Shown in pieces: positions 55,825 through 64,000 of a stretch of DNA of 64,000 nucleotides (positions are counted from its first letter, which is position 1; each line of letters begins with the position of its first letter). The DNA is taken from NCBI RefSeq assembly GCF_003584125.1, contig NZ_QXFL01000002.1:496001-560000 (forward strand), written 5' to 3'. Under the pieces are notes generated by a model. The model searched no databases. It saw nothing but the letters and a program-made list of their open reading frames with translations, and was not told where the DNA came from. A program made the translations under genes and the position numbers. This DNA is from Aurantiacibacter zhengii. Its GTDB lineage: Bacteria > Pseudomonadota > Alphaproteobacteria > Sphingomonadales > Sphingomonadaceae.

Positions 55825-56423
55825 TGCACCCCAATGCGAACTACCATGCGCACGGCGACGGCATGGAGGAGTGGCTGCTCGACCCGATCGGGTTCGGCAT
55901 GGTTTTCCTGACCACGCCAGAAGGCCCGCGCGTGGCGCACACGCCAATACTCCGGGCCCGGCAGGACACCGTGCAGTTCCATCTCGCCCGCAACAACGCG
56001 CTGGCACCGCACCTGGACGGCAGCAAGGCGCTGCTGGTGGTAAACGGGCCTGACGCCTACGTATCGCCGCGCTGGTACGACAACCGCACCACGGTGCCTA
56101 CCTGGGACTACGTCGCCCTGGAACTGGAAGGGCAGGTACGGCGCATGAGCGATGAAGGTCTGGACGCCCTGCTGCACACACTAATCGAACGCTCCGAAGC
56201 CCGCATTCCCGGTGCGCCCTTCGTGGCCGAGGAGACCCCGGCAGATATCTGGGCCAAGCTGTTCAGGGGCATTGCCGGTTTTGAAATGACTGTCGAGGAG
56301 CGGCGCTCCACGGTGAAGCTGTCGCAGAAGAAGGCACCGCACGAGCGTGCGCGGATCGCAGGCGGCCTTGACCAGGCCGATCATCGGGAGATCGCCAGCC
56401 TCTATCGGGCCATGCCGGCATGA
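55824..56423 (+). CDS. PaiB-like FMN-binding split-barrel protein
   Basis: 199 residues. Opens with MHPNANYHAHGDG and has GFGMVFLTTPEGPRVAHTPIL and ALLVVNGPDAYVSPRWY, matching the PaiB/FMN-binding negative regulator family. C-terminal KLSQKKAPHERARIAGGL is also typical. In Bacillus PaiB affects protease and sporulation genes; the role here is unknown. Start overlaps the rluC stop and end overlaps the HAD start. Confidence 0.9.
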   Translation: MHPNANYHAHGDGMEEWLLDPIGFGMVFLTTPEGPRVAHTPILRARQDTVQFHLARNNALAPHLDGSKALLVVNGPDAYVSPRWYDNRTTVPTWDYVALELEGQVRRMSDEGLDALLHTLIERSEARIPGAPFVAEETPADIWAKLFRGIAGFEMTVEERRSTVKLSQKKAPHERARIAGGLDQADHREIASLYRAMPA

Positions 56424-57073
56424 TCCGGCTCGCCGTTTTCGACTGCGACGGCACGCTGAGTGACGGACAGGCAGGCGTGGTCAATGCCATGAATGCCGCA
56501 TTCGCCGAAATCGGCGCGCCCGCTCCCCACCATTCGCAGGTGCGCCGTATCGTGGGCCTCAGCCTGCCGCAGGCCATTGCGCACCTTGCGCCCGACCTGC
56601 CGGAGGATCGGCAACTGGACGTGGTGGAGGCCTACAAGGCGTCGTTCCGCCGCGCCCGGGAGGATGGCAGCCTGCGCGAGCCGCTGTTCGAAGGGATGGC
56701 CGAAATGCTGCGCCGCCTGCACGGCGAGGGTTGGACGCTGGCTGTCGCCACGGGCAAGAGCGACCGCGGCCTCGCCAGCACGCTGGCCGTCCACGGCCTG
56801 GCCGACCTCTTCGCCACCACCCACACGGCAGACCGCCACCCATCGAAGCCGAATCCCGCCATGCTGCAGGCGGCGATGGCTGCCGTCCTGGCGGAGCCGC
56901 AAGCGACCTGCATGATTGGCGACACCGTGTTCGATATCGAGATGGCGGTGGCCGCGAACGTGCGCGCCATCGGCGTATCGTGGGGCTATCACGAGCCCGA
57001 GGAATTGCTGGCTGCAGGTGCAGTCGCCGTTGCCGACACGATTCCCGAACTGGAGAAACTCGTCAATGAATAG
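56420..57073 (+). CDS. HAD-family hydrolase (phosphoglycolate phosphatase-like)
   Basis: 217 residues. HAD motif I is VFDCDGTLSD with D8 and D10; motif II is VATGKSDRG (about 110-118) and motif IV is MIGDTVFDIEMA (about 166-177). The cap between them is the HAD-IA type. It resembles Gph but the substrate is not defined. It overlaps the PaiB-like gene at the start (ATGA) and the next gene by 8 bases. Confidence 0.88.
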   Translation: MIRLAVFDCDGTLSDGQAGVVNAMNAAFAEIGAPAPHHSQVRRIVGLSLPQAIAHLAPDLPEDRQLDVVEAYKASFRRAREDGSLREPLFEGMAEMLRRLHGEGWTLAVATGKSDRGLASTLAVHGLADLFATTHTADRHPSKPNPAMLQAAMAAVLAEPQATCMIGDTVFDIEMAVAANVRAIGVSWGYHEPEELLAAGAVAVADTIPELEKLVNE

Positions 57074-57293
57074 CCGCGAAGATGCCGAGGCGCGCGCGAA
57101 GAGCCGCTTCATGCTGATCAGCGCCATGCGCGTGGCCGGCGTGGTGATGATCCTAGCCGCGATTGCCGTGTTCAACGACGTTTTGTCGCTGCCCGACTGG
57201 GCTGGCTACGTGCTGCTGGTTCTTGGCGTGTTCGAGACTTTCGTCACGCCCACGCTGCTTTCGCGCATGTGGAGCACCAACGAAAAACGATGA
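57066..57293 (+). CDS. Small two-helix membrane hypothetical protein
   Basis: 75 residues from the ATG at 57066. A charged start, then two membrane helices at about 19-38 and 44-62 (AGVVMILAAIAVF; GYVLLVLGVFETFV) and a short C-terminal tail. It lies between a HAD gene and the ATP12-type gene, overlapping both. The family is not recognised; overlap and conserved position suggest it is real. Confidence 0.8.
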   Translation: MNSREDAEARAKSRFMLISAMRVAGVVMILAAIAVFNDVLSLPDWAGYVLLVLGVFETFVTPTLLSRMWSTNEKR

Positions 57294-57985
57294 AGCGTTT
57301 CTGGAACAATGTCGGGGTCGAGCCGCGCGAGGGCGGCTGGCAGGTCACGCTGGACGCGCGGCCGATCAAGACACAGGGCGGCAAGCCGCAGATCCTGCCC
57401 ACGCGCGACCTCGCCGACTTGCTAGCAGCGGAGTTCGCCGGCCAGGGAGAAAAGATCGACCCGAAGGCGTTCATCTTTCGGGATCTCGCCGATTTCGCCA
57501 TCGACAAGGTGCGCGAGGATCGCGAGGCACATCTGGCCAAGCTGCTATCCTACGGCGAAACCGATACGCTGTGCTACCGCGCCGACCCGGACGAGCCGCT
57601 CTATCGCCGCCAGCAGGAGGTGTGGGAGCCAATCGTTACCGCCTGCGAAGCTGCGCACGGCATCCGGCTGGAGCGAGCGAGCGGGATCATTCATCGCAAG
57701 CAGTCCGATGCGGCGCTGGCAGCTCTGCGTGCGCGACTGGCGAGCGAGGACGACTTTACCCTCGCCGCGCTGGTGACCCTTACCTCGCTTGGCGCATCGC
57801 TGGTGGTAGCACTGGCGGTGCTGGAGGACAGTGCGCAGACCGACGCGCTGTTCGCCGCCACCAATCTGGAGGAAGACTGGCAGGTCGAGCTTTGGGGACA
57901 GGACCACGAGGCGGAAGTGGCACGTAAGGCCAAGCTGGAGGCATTCCGGCAGGCAGCCCGGTTTGCCGAAGCTGTGCGGGGTTAG
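57290..57985 (+). CDS. ATP12-family F1-ATPase assembly chaperone
   Basis: 231 residues from the ATG at 57290 overlapping the previous stop. Contains RFWNNVGVEPREGGWQVTLDARPIKT near the start, then a helical region with LSYGETDTLCYRAD and the LEEDWQVELWGQDHEAE end, matching ATP12 proteins. Helps insert the alpha subunit in F1 assembly. Last gene of the crcB operon; it ends one base before the convergent lipoprotein gene. Confidence 0.93.
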   Translation: MKRFWNNVGVEPREGGWQVTLDARPIKTQGGKPQILPTRDLADLLAAEFAGQGEKIDPKAFIFRDLADFAIDKVREDREAHLAKLLSYGETDTLCYRADPDEPLYRRQQEVWEPIVTACEAAHGIRLERASGIIHRKQSDAALAALRARLASEDDFTLAALVTLTSLGASLVVALAVLEDSAQTDALFAATNLEEDWQVELWGQDHEAEVARKAKLEAFRQAARFAEAVRG

Positions 57986-57986
57986 C

Positions 57987-58571
57987 CTACCCCACCCACT
58001 CCGCAACCTGGTCCGCCACGGTATTCGCCGCCTGGTTCAGCGCGGAACCGACATCCGTGGCCTCGGGCAAGGCGGGCACCGCTTCTTCGAACCGGCGGGT
58101 GCGGAGGGTTCCGTCAGGCAACCTCAGGACTGCATCGTAGCGTACGATCACGCTGCCGCTGTTGGCATCGTAGCCCATGTCCACCAATTGCCCGGAAAGC
58201 TGCGTCTGCGCGGCATATTCCAGTTCACCCCCGCCCACGACGAGGCGGTTGCCCTTGGCGCGAATGGTTTCGGCCAGCACGTTGCGGAACAGCTGCGCAG
58301 GCTTTTCCACCCACACCGCGTCCTGCAGGTAGGCCAGCGAACTGTCGCTGGTGGTGACAGGCACGCGGGTAACGTTGAGCCGCTGGGTAACGCTGGGCAC
58401 CTGCACCGCAAGCCCGGCAGCGGCTTGGCCTTCGGCGGCAGCGCCGGCGGGGATCGTGGCCGAAGGGGTCAGGGTCAGCAGTTGGTCGGGCACTTCGCCG
58501 CCGCCCAGGCTGATACAGCCGGACAGTGCGGCAAATGACGCCAGGACGGCTAGGAATTTGCTTTTCATCAT
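57987..58571 (-). CDS. PqiC/YmbA-type ABC transport auxiliary lipoprotein
   Basis: 194 residues if started at 58571; ATGs at 58577 and 58568 are close alternatives. Lipobox LSGC with Cys19. The soluble domain has LAVQVPSVTQRLNVTRVPV and LVDMGYDANSGSVIVRYDAVLRLP, typical of the PqiC/DUF330 family that partners MCE transporters. It is anchored to the outer membrane and lies directly after mlaD in the same operon. Confidence 0.88.
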   Translation of the reverse strand: MMKSKFLAVLASFAALSGCISLGGGEVPDQLLTLTPSATIPAGAAAEGQAAAGLAVQVPSVTQRLNVTRVPVTTSDSSLAYLQDAVWVEKPAQLFRNVLAETIRAKGNRLVVGGGELEYAAQTQLSGQLVDMGYDANSGSVIVRYDAVLRLPDGTLRTRRFEEAVPALPEATDVGSALNQAANTVADQVAEWVG

Positions 58572-58588
58572 GGTCATCGTTCCCGGCC

Positions 58589-59536
58589 TCAAGGCTCGTA
58601 ATCCGGCAGTTCCTGTCCGCCCAGCAGCGATCCGGCGCCTTCGGTTTCAAGGCGCTCCGTCATGGTGCGCAGATTCTCGCTGGTGCGCCGCAGGTCACGC
58701 AGTGTGGCGGTGGCGGCAGGCAGCGTGTCTTCACTCAACTGGCGGGTAAGCGGTTCGACATTGGCGAGCGAGCCCTCCAGCGAACTGGCCGCCTGGCGCG
58801 CAGAGGCCAGCGTGGCGCGCAGGTCTGCCGCGAGAGCTGGTCCTTCGCCTTCCAGCAGCGCGTCGGTCGTCTCCAGCGTGCCTTCGAAAGCTGCCAGCGT
58901 TTCGGTCGATTGCGCAAGAGTGGTCTGCAGTTCCTGCAAGGTGCGCTGCACCTCCGGCGAGGACTGGGCGAGCTCGGCGCTGATCGCATTGGTATTGGCC
59001 AGGATGCCGGAAATCGAATCCTGGTTCTCGTCATCGAGCACGCGGGTCAGCCGGTCAGTCAGGGTGGCCAGCCGCTCCAGCAGCAGCGGGGCGCTGGCGA
59101 GGATTTCGCCCACTGCCCCTTGCGCGGGCGGGATCACCGGCACGCCTTCGGGGCAATCCGTGGTGTCGCACGAGATCGGTGGCTGGTTGGAACGGCCGCC
59201 CGAAAGGCTGATGTTGGCAACGCCGGTAAAGCTGGCGGAAATGCTGGCGGTGGTGCCGACCAGGATCGGCGTATCCCCGTTCACGGCGATGCGCACTTTC
59301 ACGAATTCGGGATCGCGGTCCCAGATCGAGATGTCCTGCACCTGGCCTACCGGCACGCCGGAATAGGTCACGACAGAGCCCGTTGCGACACCGCCAACGG
59401 ACTGTTCATAGAAGATGTCGTATTCCTTGTTGTTGCGTTCGCCCAGCCGTGCCAGCCACACGAAGAACACCGCCGCCGCTGCCAGCAGCAGCAGCGTGAT
59501 CGCGCCGACCCAGATATGGTTTGCCCGTGTTTCCAT
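58589..59536 (-). CDS. mlaD: MlaD-family MCE protein
   Basis: 315 residues. N-terminal membrane anchor at about 10-27 (WVGAITLLLLAAAAVFFVWLA), an MCE domain (about 35-125; SGVPVGQVQDISIWDRDPEFVKVRI) and a long C-terminal helix/coiled coil. MCE hexamers carry lipids between inner membrane and outer-membrane lipoprotein. Ends 10 bases after mlaF. Confidence 0.93.
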   Translation of the reverse strand: METRANHIWVGAITLLLLAAAAVFFVWLARLGERNNKEYDIFYEQSVGGVATGSVVTYSGVPVGQVQDISIWDRDPEFVKVRIAVNGDTPILVGTTASISASFTGVANISLSGGRSNQPPISCDTTDCPEGVPVIPPAQGAVGEILASAPLLLERLATLTDRLTRVLDDENQDSISGILANTNAISAELAQSSPEVQRTLQELQTTLAQSTETLAAFEGTLETTDALLEGEGPALAADLRATLASARQAASSLEGSLANVEPLTRQLSEDTLPAATATLRDLRRTSENLRTMTERLETEGAGSLLGGQELPDYEP

Positions 59537-59545
59537 TCGCTTGCC

Positions 59546-60403
59546 TTATGCCTTCCCGCTGGCGTCGTTGTCCAACGCTTTCCCCCGCTCGTGGGTTGCC
59601 GTGGCCGCCCGCGCGCGCGGGCCGTTGAAATATTCCTGTATCCAAGGATGCTCGTTTTCCAGCAGTTCCGGGATGGTGCCCACGGCGATCACCTTCTTGT
59701 CTGCCAGCACCGCCACGCGGTCGCAGATGGCATAGAGCGTGTCGAGATCGTGGGTGATGAGGAACACCGTCAGGCCCAGCGTATCGGTCAGTTCGCGGGT
59801 CAGTTCGTCGAACTTGGCCCCGCCGATGGGATCGAGGCCCGCCGTCGGTTCATCGAGGAACAGCAGTTCGGGGTCGAGCGCCAGCGCGCGGGCAAGGCCG
59901 GCGCGCTTCTTCATGCCGCCCGACAGTTCGGAAGGAAACTTGCTCGCCGCTTCCTCCGGCAAGCCCGTCAGCACCACCTTGTAGCGGGCGATTTCGTTCA
60001 GCAGCTTCTGCGAGAGTTCGGGATAGAACTGCTTCAGTGGCACCTGCACGTTCTCGGCCACGGTCAGGGTGGAAAACAGCGCCCCGCCCTGGAACAGGAT
60101 GCCCCAGCGGTTGCGCACGCCGATTTCCTCGTCGGGCTCCGCCTCGGTGATGTTGTGACCGAACACCTCGATCTCGCCGGATTGCGGCATTTGCAGGCCG
60201 ATGATGGATCGCATCAGCACGCTCTTGCCCGTGCCGGATCCGCCCACGACGCCCAGAATTTCGCCGCGCCGCACGTCGAGGTCGAGCTCTTCGTGAACCG
60301 TAACATCGCCAAATGCATTGGTCAGCCCGCGGATGCGGATGGGATAATCTTCCCCGCCCGCTGCTGCCTCGTGATCGGTTTCGTTGTCGATATGCTCGCT
60401 CAT
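59546..60403 (-). CDS. mlaF: MlaF-type ABC transporter ATP-binding protein
   Basis: 285 residues. Walker A GGSGTGKSVLM (about 54-64), signature LSGGMKKRAGLARALALDPELLFLDEPTAGLDP, and the STAS-partner style ITHDLDTLY. Longer N- and C-terminal tails than usual. Start overlaps the mlaE stop (ATGA). Confidence 0.94.
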   Translation of the reverse strand: MSEHIDNETDHEAAAGGEDYPIRIRGLTNAFGDVTVHEELDLDVRRGEILGVVGGSGTGKSVLMRSIIGLQMPQSGEIEVFGHNITEAEPDEEIGVRNRWGILFQGGALFSTLTVAENVQVPLKQFYPELSQKLLNEIARYKVVLTGLPEEAASKFPSELSGGMKKRAGLARALALDPELLFLDEPTAGLDPIGGAKFDELTRELTDTLGLTVFLITHDLDTLYAICDRVAVLADKKVIAVGTIPELLENEHPWIQEYFNGPRARAATATHERGKALDNDASGKA

Positions 60404-61509
60404 ATCCAGCCGATCCTCTCGAAGAAGACGGCGAAGAATGCGTCGAGCACGATGACCATGAAGATCGCCTGCACCACTGCTGCCGTGGTGCGCAGGCCAA
60501 CCTCTTCCGCGTTACCCTTTACCTGCATCCCCTGGTAGCAACCGGCCATGGCCACGATCAGGCCGAACATCGGCGCTTTCACCATGCCCACCCAGAAATC
60601 GGTAACCGGCACCACTTCCTGCACGCGGGCAAGGAAGGTGAGGAAGGGAATGCCCAGCATCACATCGCCGATCACCGCGCCGCCGATGATGGCGACGACG
60701 GAGGCGAAGAAACCGAGCAGCGGCATCATCAGTACGGCAGCAAGAATACGCGGAATCACCAGCGCTTCCATCGGGGAGACGCCGATGGTGCGCATGGCAT
60801 CGATCTCCTCGGTCAGCTTCATCGTGCCGATCTGCGCGGCAAATGCGGAGCCGGACCGGCCCGCAACCATGATCGCCGTCATCAGCACGCCCAGTTCGCG
60901 TAGGGTAATGCGTCCCACCAGGTTCACGGTGAGCGTTTCCGCGCCGAACTGCTGCAATTGCACCGCGCCCTGCTGGGCTATGACAATGCCGATCAGAAAG
61001 CTCATCAAACCGATGATGGGCAGCGATTGCACACCTACCAGCTCCATCTGCCGCACCAGCGCCTTCATGCGGAAGCGGCGCGGGTGGATCAGCAAGCTGA
61101 AGCAGGCACCGATGACAGAGCCGAGGAACCCGATCGATGCGACCACGCCCTTGAAAAAGTCGATGACGGCAATGCCGACATGTTCGGTGATCTGCTTGGC
61201 GTTGCGCTTGCGCGGCGGGGCGATGGGCGCCTCGCTCTCCGCTCTTTCCACCGCGTCCAGCAGCACTTCGGCCTTTTCGCTGCCGCCCACGATATCCGCG
61301 CCAGTGCGCTGGGCAAAGCGATACAGGATCCACGCACCAACGGTATCAATCCGGGAGACTTGCGAAATGTCGACGGTCTGGATCGAATCGCCGATATCGC
61401 GCAGCTCGGGGTCGATCTGGCCCACACTGGACACAACCATCGGCCCGGTGATGACGACAGTCGCCCGGCCCCCTGCTTCCTCTATAGTGTATTCAGCCCA
61501 TTCGCGCAT
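60400..61509 (-). CDS. mlaE: MlaE-type ABC permease with N-terminal STAS domain
   Basis: 369 residues. The first 90 or so form a STAS domain ([20 protein letters not shown]) as in MlaB, fused to the MlaE permease that follows (about 115-369; FIAQ-type [52 protein letters not shown]). Known in alphaproteobacteria. It heads the operon and is divergent from valS. Confidence 0.94.
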   Translation of the reverse strand: MREWAEYTIEEAGGRATVVITGPMVVSSVGQIDPELRDIGDSIQTVDISQVSRIDTVGAWILYRFAQRTGADIVGGSEKAEVLLDAVERAESEAPIAPPRKRNAKQITEHVGIAVIDFFKGVVASIGFLGSVIGACFSLLIHPRRFRMKALVRQMELVGVQSLPIIGLMSFLIGIVIAQQGAVQLQQFGAETLTVNLVGRITLRELGVLMTAIMVAGRSGSAFAAQIGTMKLTEEIDAMRTIGVSPMEALVIPRILAAVLMMPLLGFFASVVAIIGGAVIGDVMLGIPFLTFLARVQEVVPVTDFWVGMVKAPMFGLIVAMAGCYQGMQVKGNAEEVGLRTTAAVVQAIFMVIVLDAFFAVFFERIGWI

Positions 61510-61595
61510 TGCGCGCTGCTATGGGCATTATTCAGGCGCGCAGCAAGGTTTTAGCGTGTTGCCCTTGGGGGAATCAGGTGGCAGTGGCCTTTCCC

Positions 61596-64000
61596 ATGAC
61601 GAGTGAACTGAGCAAGACCTTCGACCCCGCCTCCATCGAGGCGAAATGGTATTCCCACTGGGAAGAAACCGGTGCGTTCCGCCCGGATCGCCCGGATGCG
61701 GAGCCTTTCACCATCGTCAACCCGCCGCCCAACGTGACGGGGTCCCTGCACATCGGCCACGCGCTGGACAACACGCTGCAGGACATCGTGATCCGGTACG
61801 AACGGCTGCGCGGCAAGGATGCGCTGTGGGTGGTGGGCACGGACCACGCGGGCATCGCCACGCAGATGGTGGTGGAACGCCGGCTGGAAGAACGGCAGGA
61901 CAAGCGGACGAACTACTCGCGCGAGGACTTCGTGCAGAAGGTCTGGGACTGGAAAGAAGAAAGCGGCGGCACCATCACGCGCCAGCTGCGCCGTCTTGGC
62001 TGTTCGATGGACTGGAGCCGCGAGCAGTTCACAATGGACGAGCACTTCACCAAGGCCGTGCTGAAGGTGTTCGTCGACCTCTACAACGACGGCCTGATCT
62101 ACCGTGACAAGCGGCTGGTGAACTGGGACCCGAAGCTGCGCACCGCGATCTCCGACCTGGAGGTGGAGACGCACGATGTGCAAGGGTCTTTCTGGACCTT
62201 CATCTATCCGCTGGCCGATGGCAGCGGCGATATCCGCGTTTCGACCACGCGCCCCGAAACCATGCTGGCCGACATGGCCGTGGCCGTTCATCCCGAGGAT
62301 GACCGCTACAAGGATCTGGTGGCGCGCGGCGCCAAGGTGACACTGCCGATCACGGGCCGCGAAATTCCCATCGTGGCGGACGAGCACGCCGACCCCGAAC
62401 TGGGTTCGGGCGCGGTGAAGATCACGCCTGGGCATGATTTCAACGACTTCGAAGTGGGCAAGCGCGCCGGGATAGCGCCTGCCGACATGCTCAACATGCT
62501 CGATGCGGATGCCAACGTCTGCCAGACCGCCGACGGGCTGATCCCCGAAGATTTGGTCGGCCTCGAACGCTTCGAAGCGCGCAAGCGCGTTGTCGAGATG
62601 CTGAAGGAAAGCGGCCACCTCGTGCCGCACATCACAAAGACCAAGAAGGGCGAGGAGCAGGAACTCGACGCCGAACCGCGCACCATCGCGACGCCTTTCG
62701 GTGATCGCGGCGGCGTGGTGATCGAGCCGTGGCTGACCGACCAGTGGTACGTCGACGCGGAGCGTCTCGCCAGTCCACCGATCAACGCAGTAAAGTCCGG
62801 TGAGATCGAGATCGTCCCCAAGACCTGGGAGAAAACGTTCTTCAACTGGATGGAAAACATCCAGCCCTGGTGCATCAGTCGACAGCTGTGGTGGGGGCAC
62901 CGGATTCCGGCTTGGTACGGGCCGTCGGTTCTCGACGGAGAATTGCGCTATGACATACCGAAGGCATTCGTCGCGATGGAGACGGCGGCGGTAGAAGCGA
63001 AGGCTCGCGAATACATTCCGTATGACGGTGCGGACATTGTCATGGCACCCAGCCAGTCTGCCGCGCTTGACGCGAAAGGGAACGGCATCGGCAAGACGAT
63101 TCATCTCTGGCAGGATCCTGACGTGCTCGACACGTGGTTCTCCAGCGCCCTGTGGCCCTTCGCCACGCTCGGCTGGCCCGATGCGGAAGAGCGCGTCCAG
63201 AAGCACTACCCCAACAGCTTGCTCATCAGCGGCTTCGACATCCTGTTCTTCTGGGACGCCCGCATGATGATGATGGGCTACTACAACATGGGCGAGAGGC
63301 CGTGGGAGAAGCTGTACCTGCACGGCCTCGTCCGCGCGGCTGACGGCTCCAAGATGAGCAAGTCCAAGGGTAACGTCGTCGATCCCCTCGGCCTGATCGA
63401 CCAGTACGGCGCCGACGCACTGCGCTTCTTCATGGCGGCAATGGAAAGCCAGGGCCGCGACATCAAGATGGATGAAAAGCGGGTGGAGGGGTATCGTAAC
63501 TTCGCCACGAAGCTGTGGAACGCCACGCGCTTCTGCCAGGGCTACGGCATTGGTGCGAGCAACACGATCAAGGCACCGCCCGCCCGCCTCGCCGCCAACC
63601 AGTGGATCATCGGCGAAGTGCAGCAGACGGTGGAAGCGCTGGAAAAGGCGATGGCAGAACTGCGGTTCGATGCCGCCGCCAACCTCGTCTACCACTTCAC
63701 CTGGGACAGGTTCTGCGACTGGTACCTCGAACTGATCAAGCCTGTCCTCCAGTCCGACGAGGACGGCCCGATCCAGCAGGAAACAAGGGACGTCGCCGGG
63801 TGGGCGCTAGACCAGATCATGGTCATGCTGCACCCCTTCATGCCCTTCGTGACCGAAGAACTCTGGCATGCACAGGGGGACCGGAAGTACGACCTCATCC
63901 TTGCAAAGTGGCCCGATCCCCGTGCCGAGGTGAGCAAGGACGCGACCGACGCCATCGACTGGGTCATTGGCCTCACCACCGCCACGCGCGGGGCGCGCAA
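61596..64000 (+). CDS. valS: Valyl-tRNA synthetase, 3' truncated by the window edge
   Basis: At least 801 residues from the ATG at 61596 ([11 protein letters not shown], the usual start in related genera). GTG codons at 61584 and 61578 are in frame, and the best ribosome site (GGGGGA) suits the GTG at 61578, so the start is not certain. HIGH is in [14 protein letters not shown], the CP1 editing domain holds [18 protein letters not shown], and KMSKS is in [11 protein letters not shown]. No stop before base 64000. Charges tRNA-Val. Confidence 0.97.
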   Translation, partial: MTSELSKTFDPASIEAKWYSHWEETGAFRPDRPDAEPFTIVNPPPNVTGSLHIGHALDNTLQDIVIRYERLRGKDALWVVGTDHAGIATQMVVERRLEERQDKRTNYSREDFVQKVWDWKEESGGTITRQLRRLGCSMDWSREQFTMDEHFTKAVLKVFVDLYNDGLIYRDKRLVNWDPKLRTAISDLEVETHDVQGSFWTFIYPLADGSGDIRVSTTRPETMLADMAVAVHPEDDRYKDLVARGAKVTLPITGREIPIVADEHADPELGSGAVKITPGHDFNDFEVGKRAGIAPADMLNMLDADANVCQTADGLIPEDLVGLERFEARKRVVEMLKESGHLVPHITKTKKGEEQELDAEPRTIATPFGDRGGVVIEPWLTDQWYVDAERLASPPINAVKSGEIEIVPKTWEKTFFNWMENIQPWCISRQLWWGHRIPAWYGPSVLDGELRYDIPKAFVAMETAAVEAKAREYIPYDGADIVMAPSQSAALDAKGNGIGKTIHLWQDPDVLDTWFSSALWPFATLGWPDAEERVQKHYPNSLLISGFDILFFWDARMMMMGYYNMGERPWEKLYLHGLVRAADGSKMSKSKGNVVDPLGLIDQYGADALRFFMAAMESQGRDIKMDEKRVEGYRNFATKLWNATRFCQGYGIGASNTIKAPPARLAANQWIIGEVQQTVEALEKAMAELRFDAAANLVYHFTWDRFCDWYLELIKPVLQSDEDGPIQQETRDVAGWALDQIMVMLHPFMPFVTEELWHAQGDRKYDLILAKWPDPRAEVSKDATDAIDWVIGLTTATRGAR

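Noticed and set aside
61551..63695. 714-residue minus-strand frame opposite valS
   Set aside because: ValS motifs on the plus strand are intact to the window end. The antisense protein has no recognisable domain.

Overview
The window is a gene-dense, high-GC stretch of an alphaproteobacterial chromosome, most likely Sphingomonadales of the Erythrobacter/Altererythrobacter type. This is inferred from protein character, from the argS-SPOR-nagZ-scpA-scpB-tatABC block, from an ATP12-type F1 assembly chaperone, from a large TonB-dependent receptor with a Sphingomonad-like plug, and from an alphaproteobacterial RpoH-type promoter before clpB. No rRNA, tRNA, insertion sequence, prophage or CRISPR array was seen. 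No stretch over 300 bases lacks a gene.

Layout. 1-8.3 kb: tail of a Tyr-rich protein, a fasciclin lipoprotein, then on the minus strand bpt, tamA and tamB. 8.4-12.8 kb: ilvA, divergent from a beta-hydroxyacid dehydrogenase/amidohydrolase pair, and a small secreted-membrane protein. 12.8-20.2 kb (minus): argS, SPOR protein, nagZ, scpA, scpB and tatA-B-C, plus a lipoprotein. 20.3-22.9 kb: ispH, thrB, rnhA and a DUF1508 protein. 22.9-25.1 kb: an alpha/beta hydrolase with an apparently non-canonical start and an FAD oxidoreductase.

25.1-32.5 kb is a tad/cpa Flp-pilus cluster: cpaA, cpaB, cpaC, cpaD, cpaE, tadB, tadC. It has no cpaF/tadA assembly ATPase and no pilin gene; a strong hairpin sits in the short cpaE-tadB gap where cpaF is usually found. 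32.6-34.8 kb (minus): an SDR dehydrogenase, methylthioadenosine phosphorylase and a MarR regulator with a dyad over its own start codon. 35-38.6 kb: a 1205-residue TonB-dependent receptor with two Asp-rich calcium-loop-like insertions. 38.8-44.9 kb: clpB, divergent from a two-domain M16 peptidase lipoprotein and a small protein.

44.9-53.7 kb (minus) runs from an FKBP isomerase and a DUF4153-like membrane protein through gatC, gatA, a small membrane protein, a sulfotransferase-like protein, gatB, two secreted hypotheticals and trmL. 53.8-58 kb holds rpsU and a tightly overlapping plus-strand operon crcB-rluA-type synthase-paiB-like-HAD-small membrane protein-atpF12. 58-61.5 kb (minus) is an Mla/MCE lipid-transport operon (mlaE with fused STAS, mlaF, mlaD, PqiC-type lipoprotein). 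The window ends inside valS.

The content is mostly envelope biogenesis and housekeeping. The clearest unusual points are the Tad cluster without its motor ATPase, the likely AUU-initiated hydrolase, the two extra genes separating gatA from gatB, and several operator-like dyads. I did not find a convincing wholly new system.
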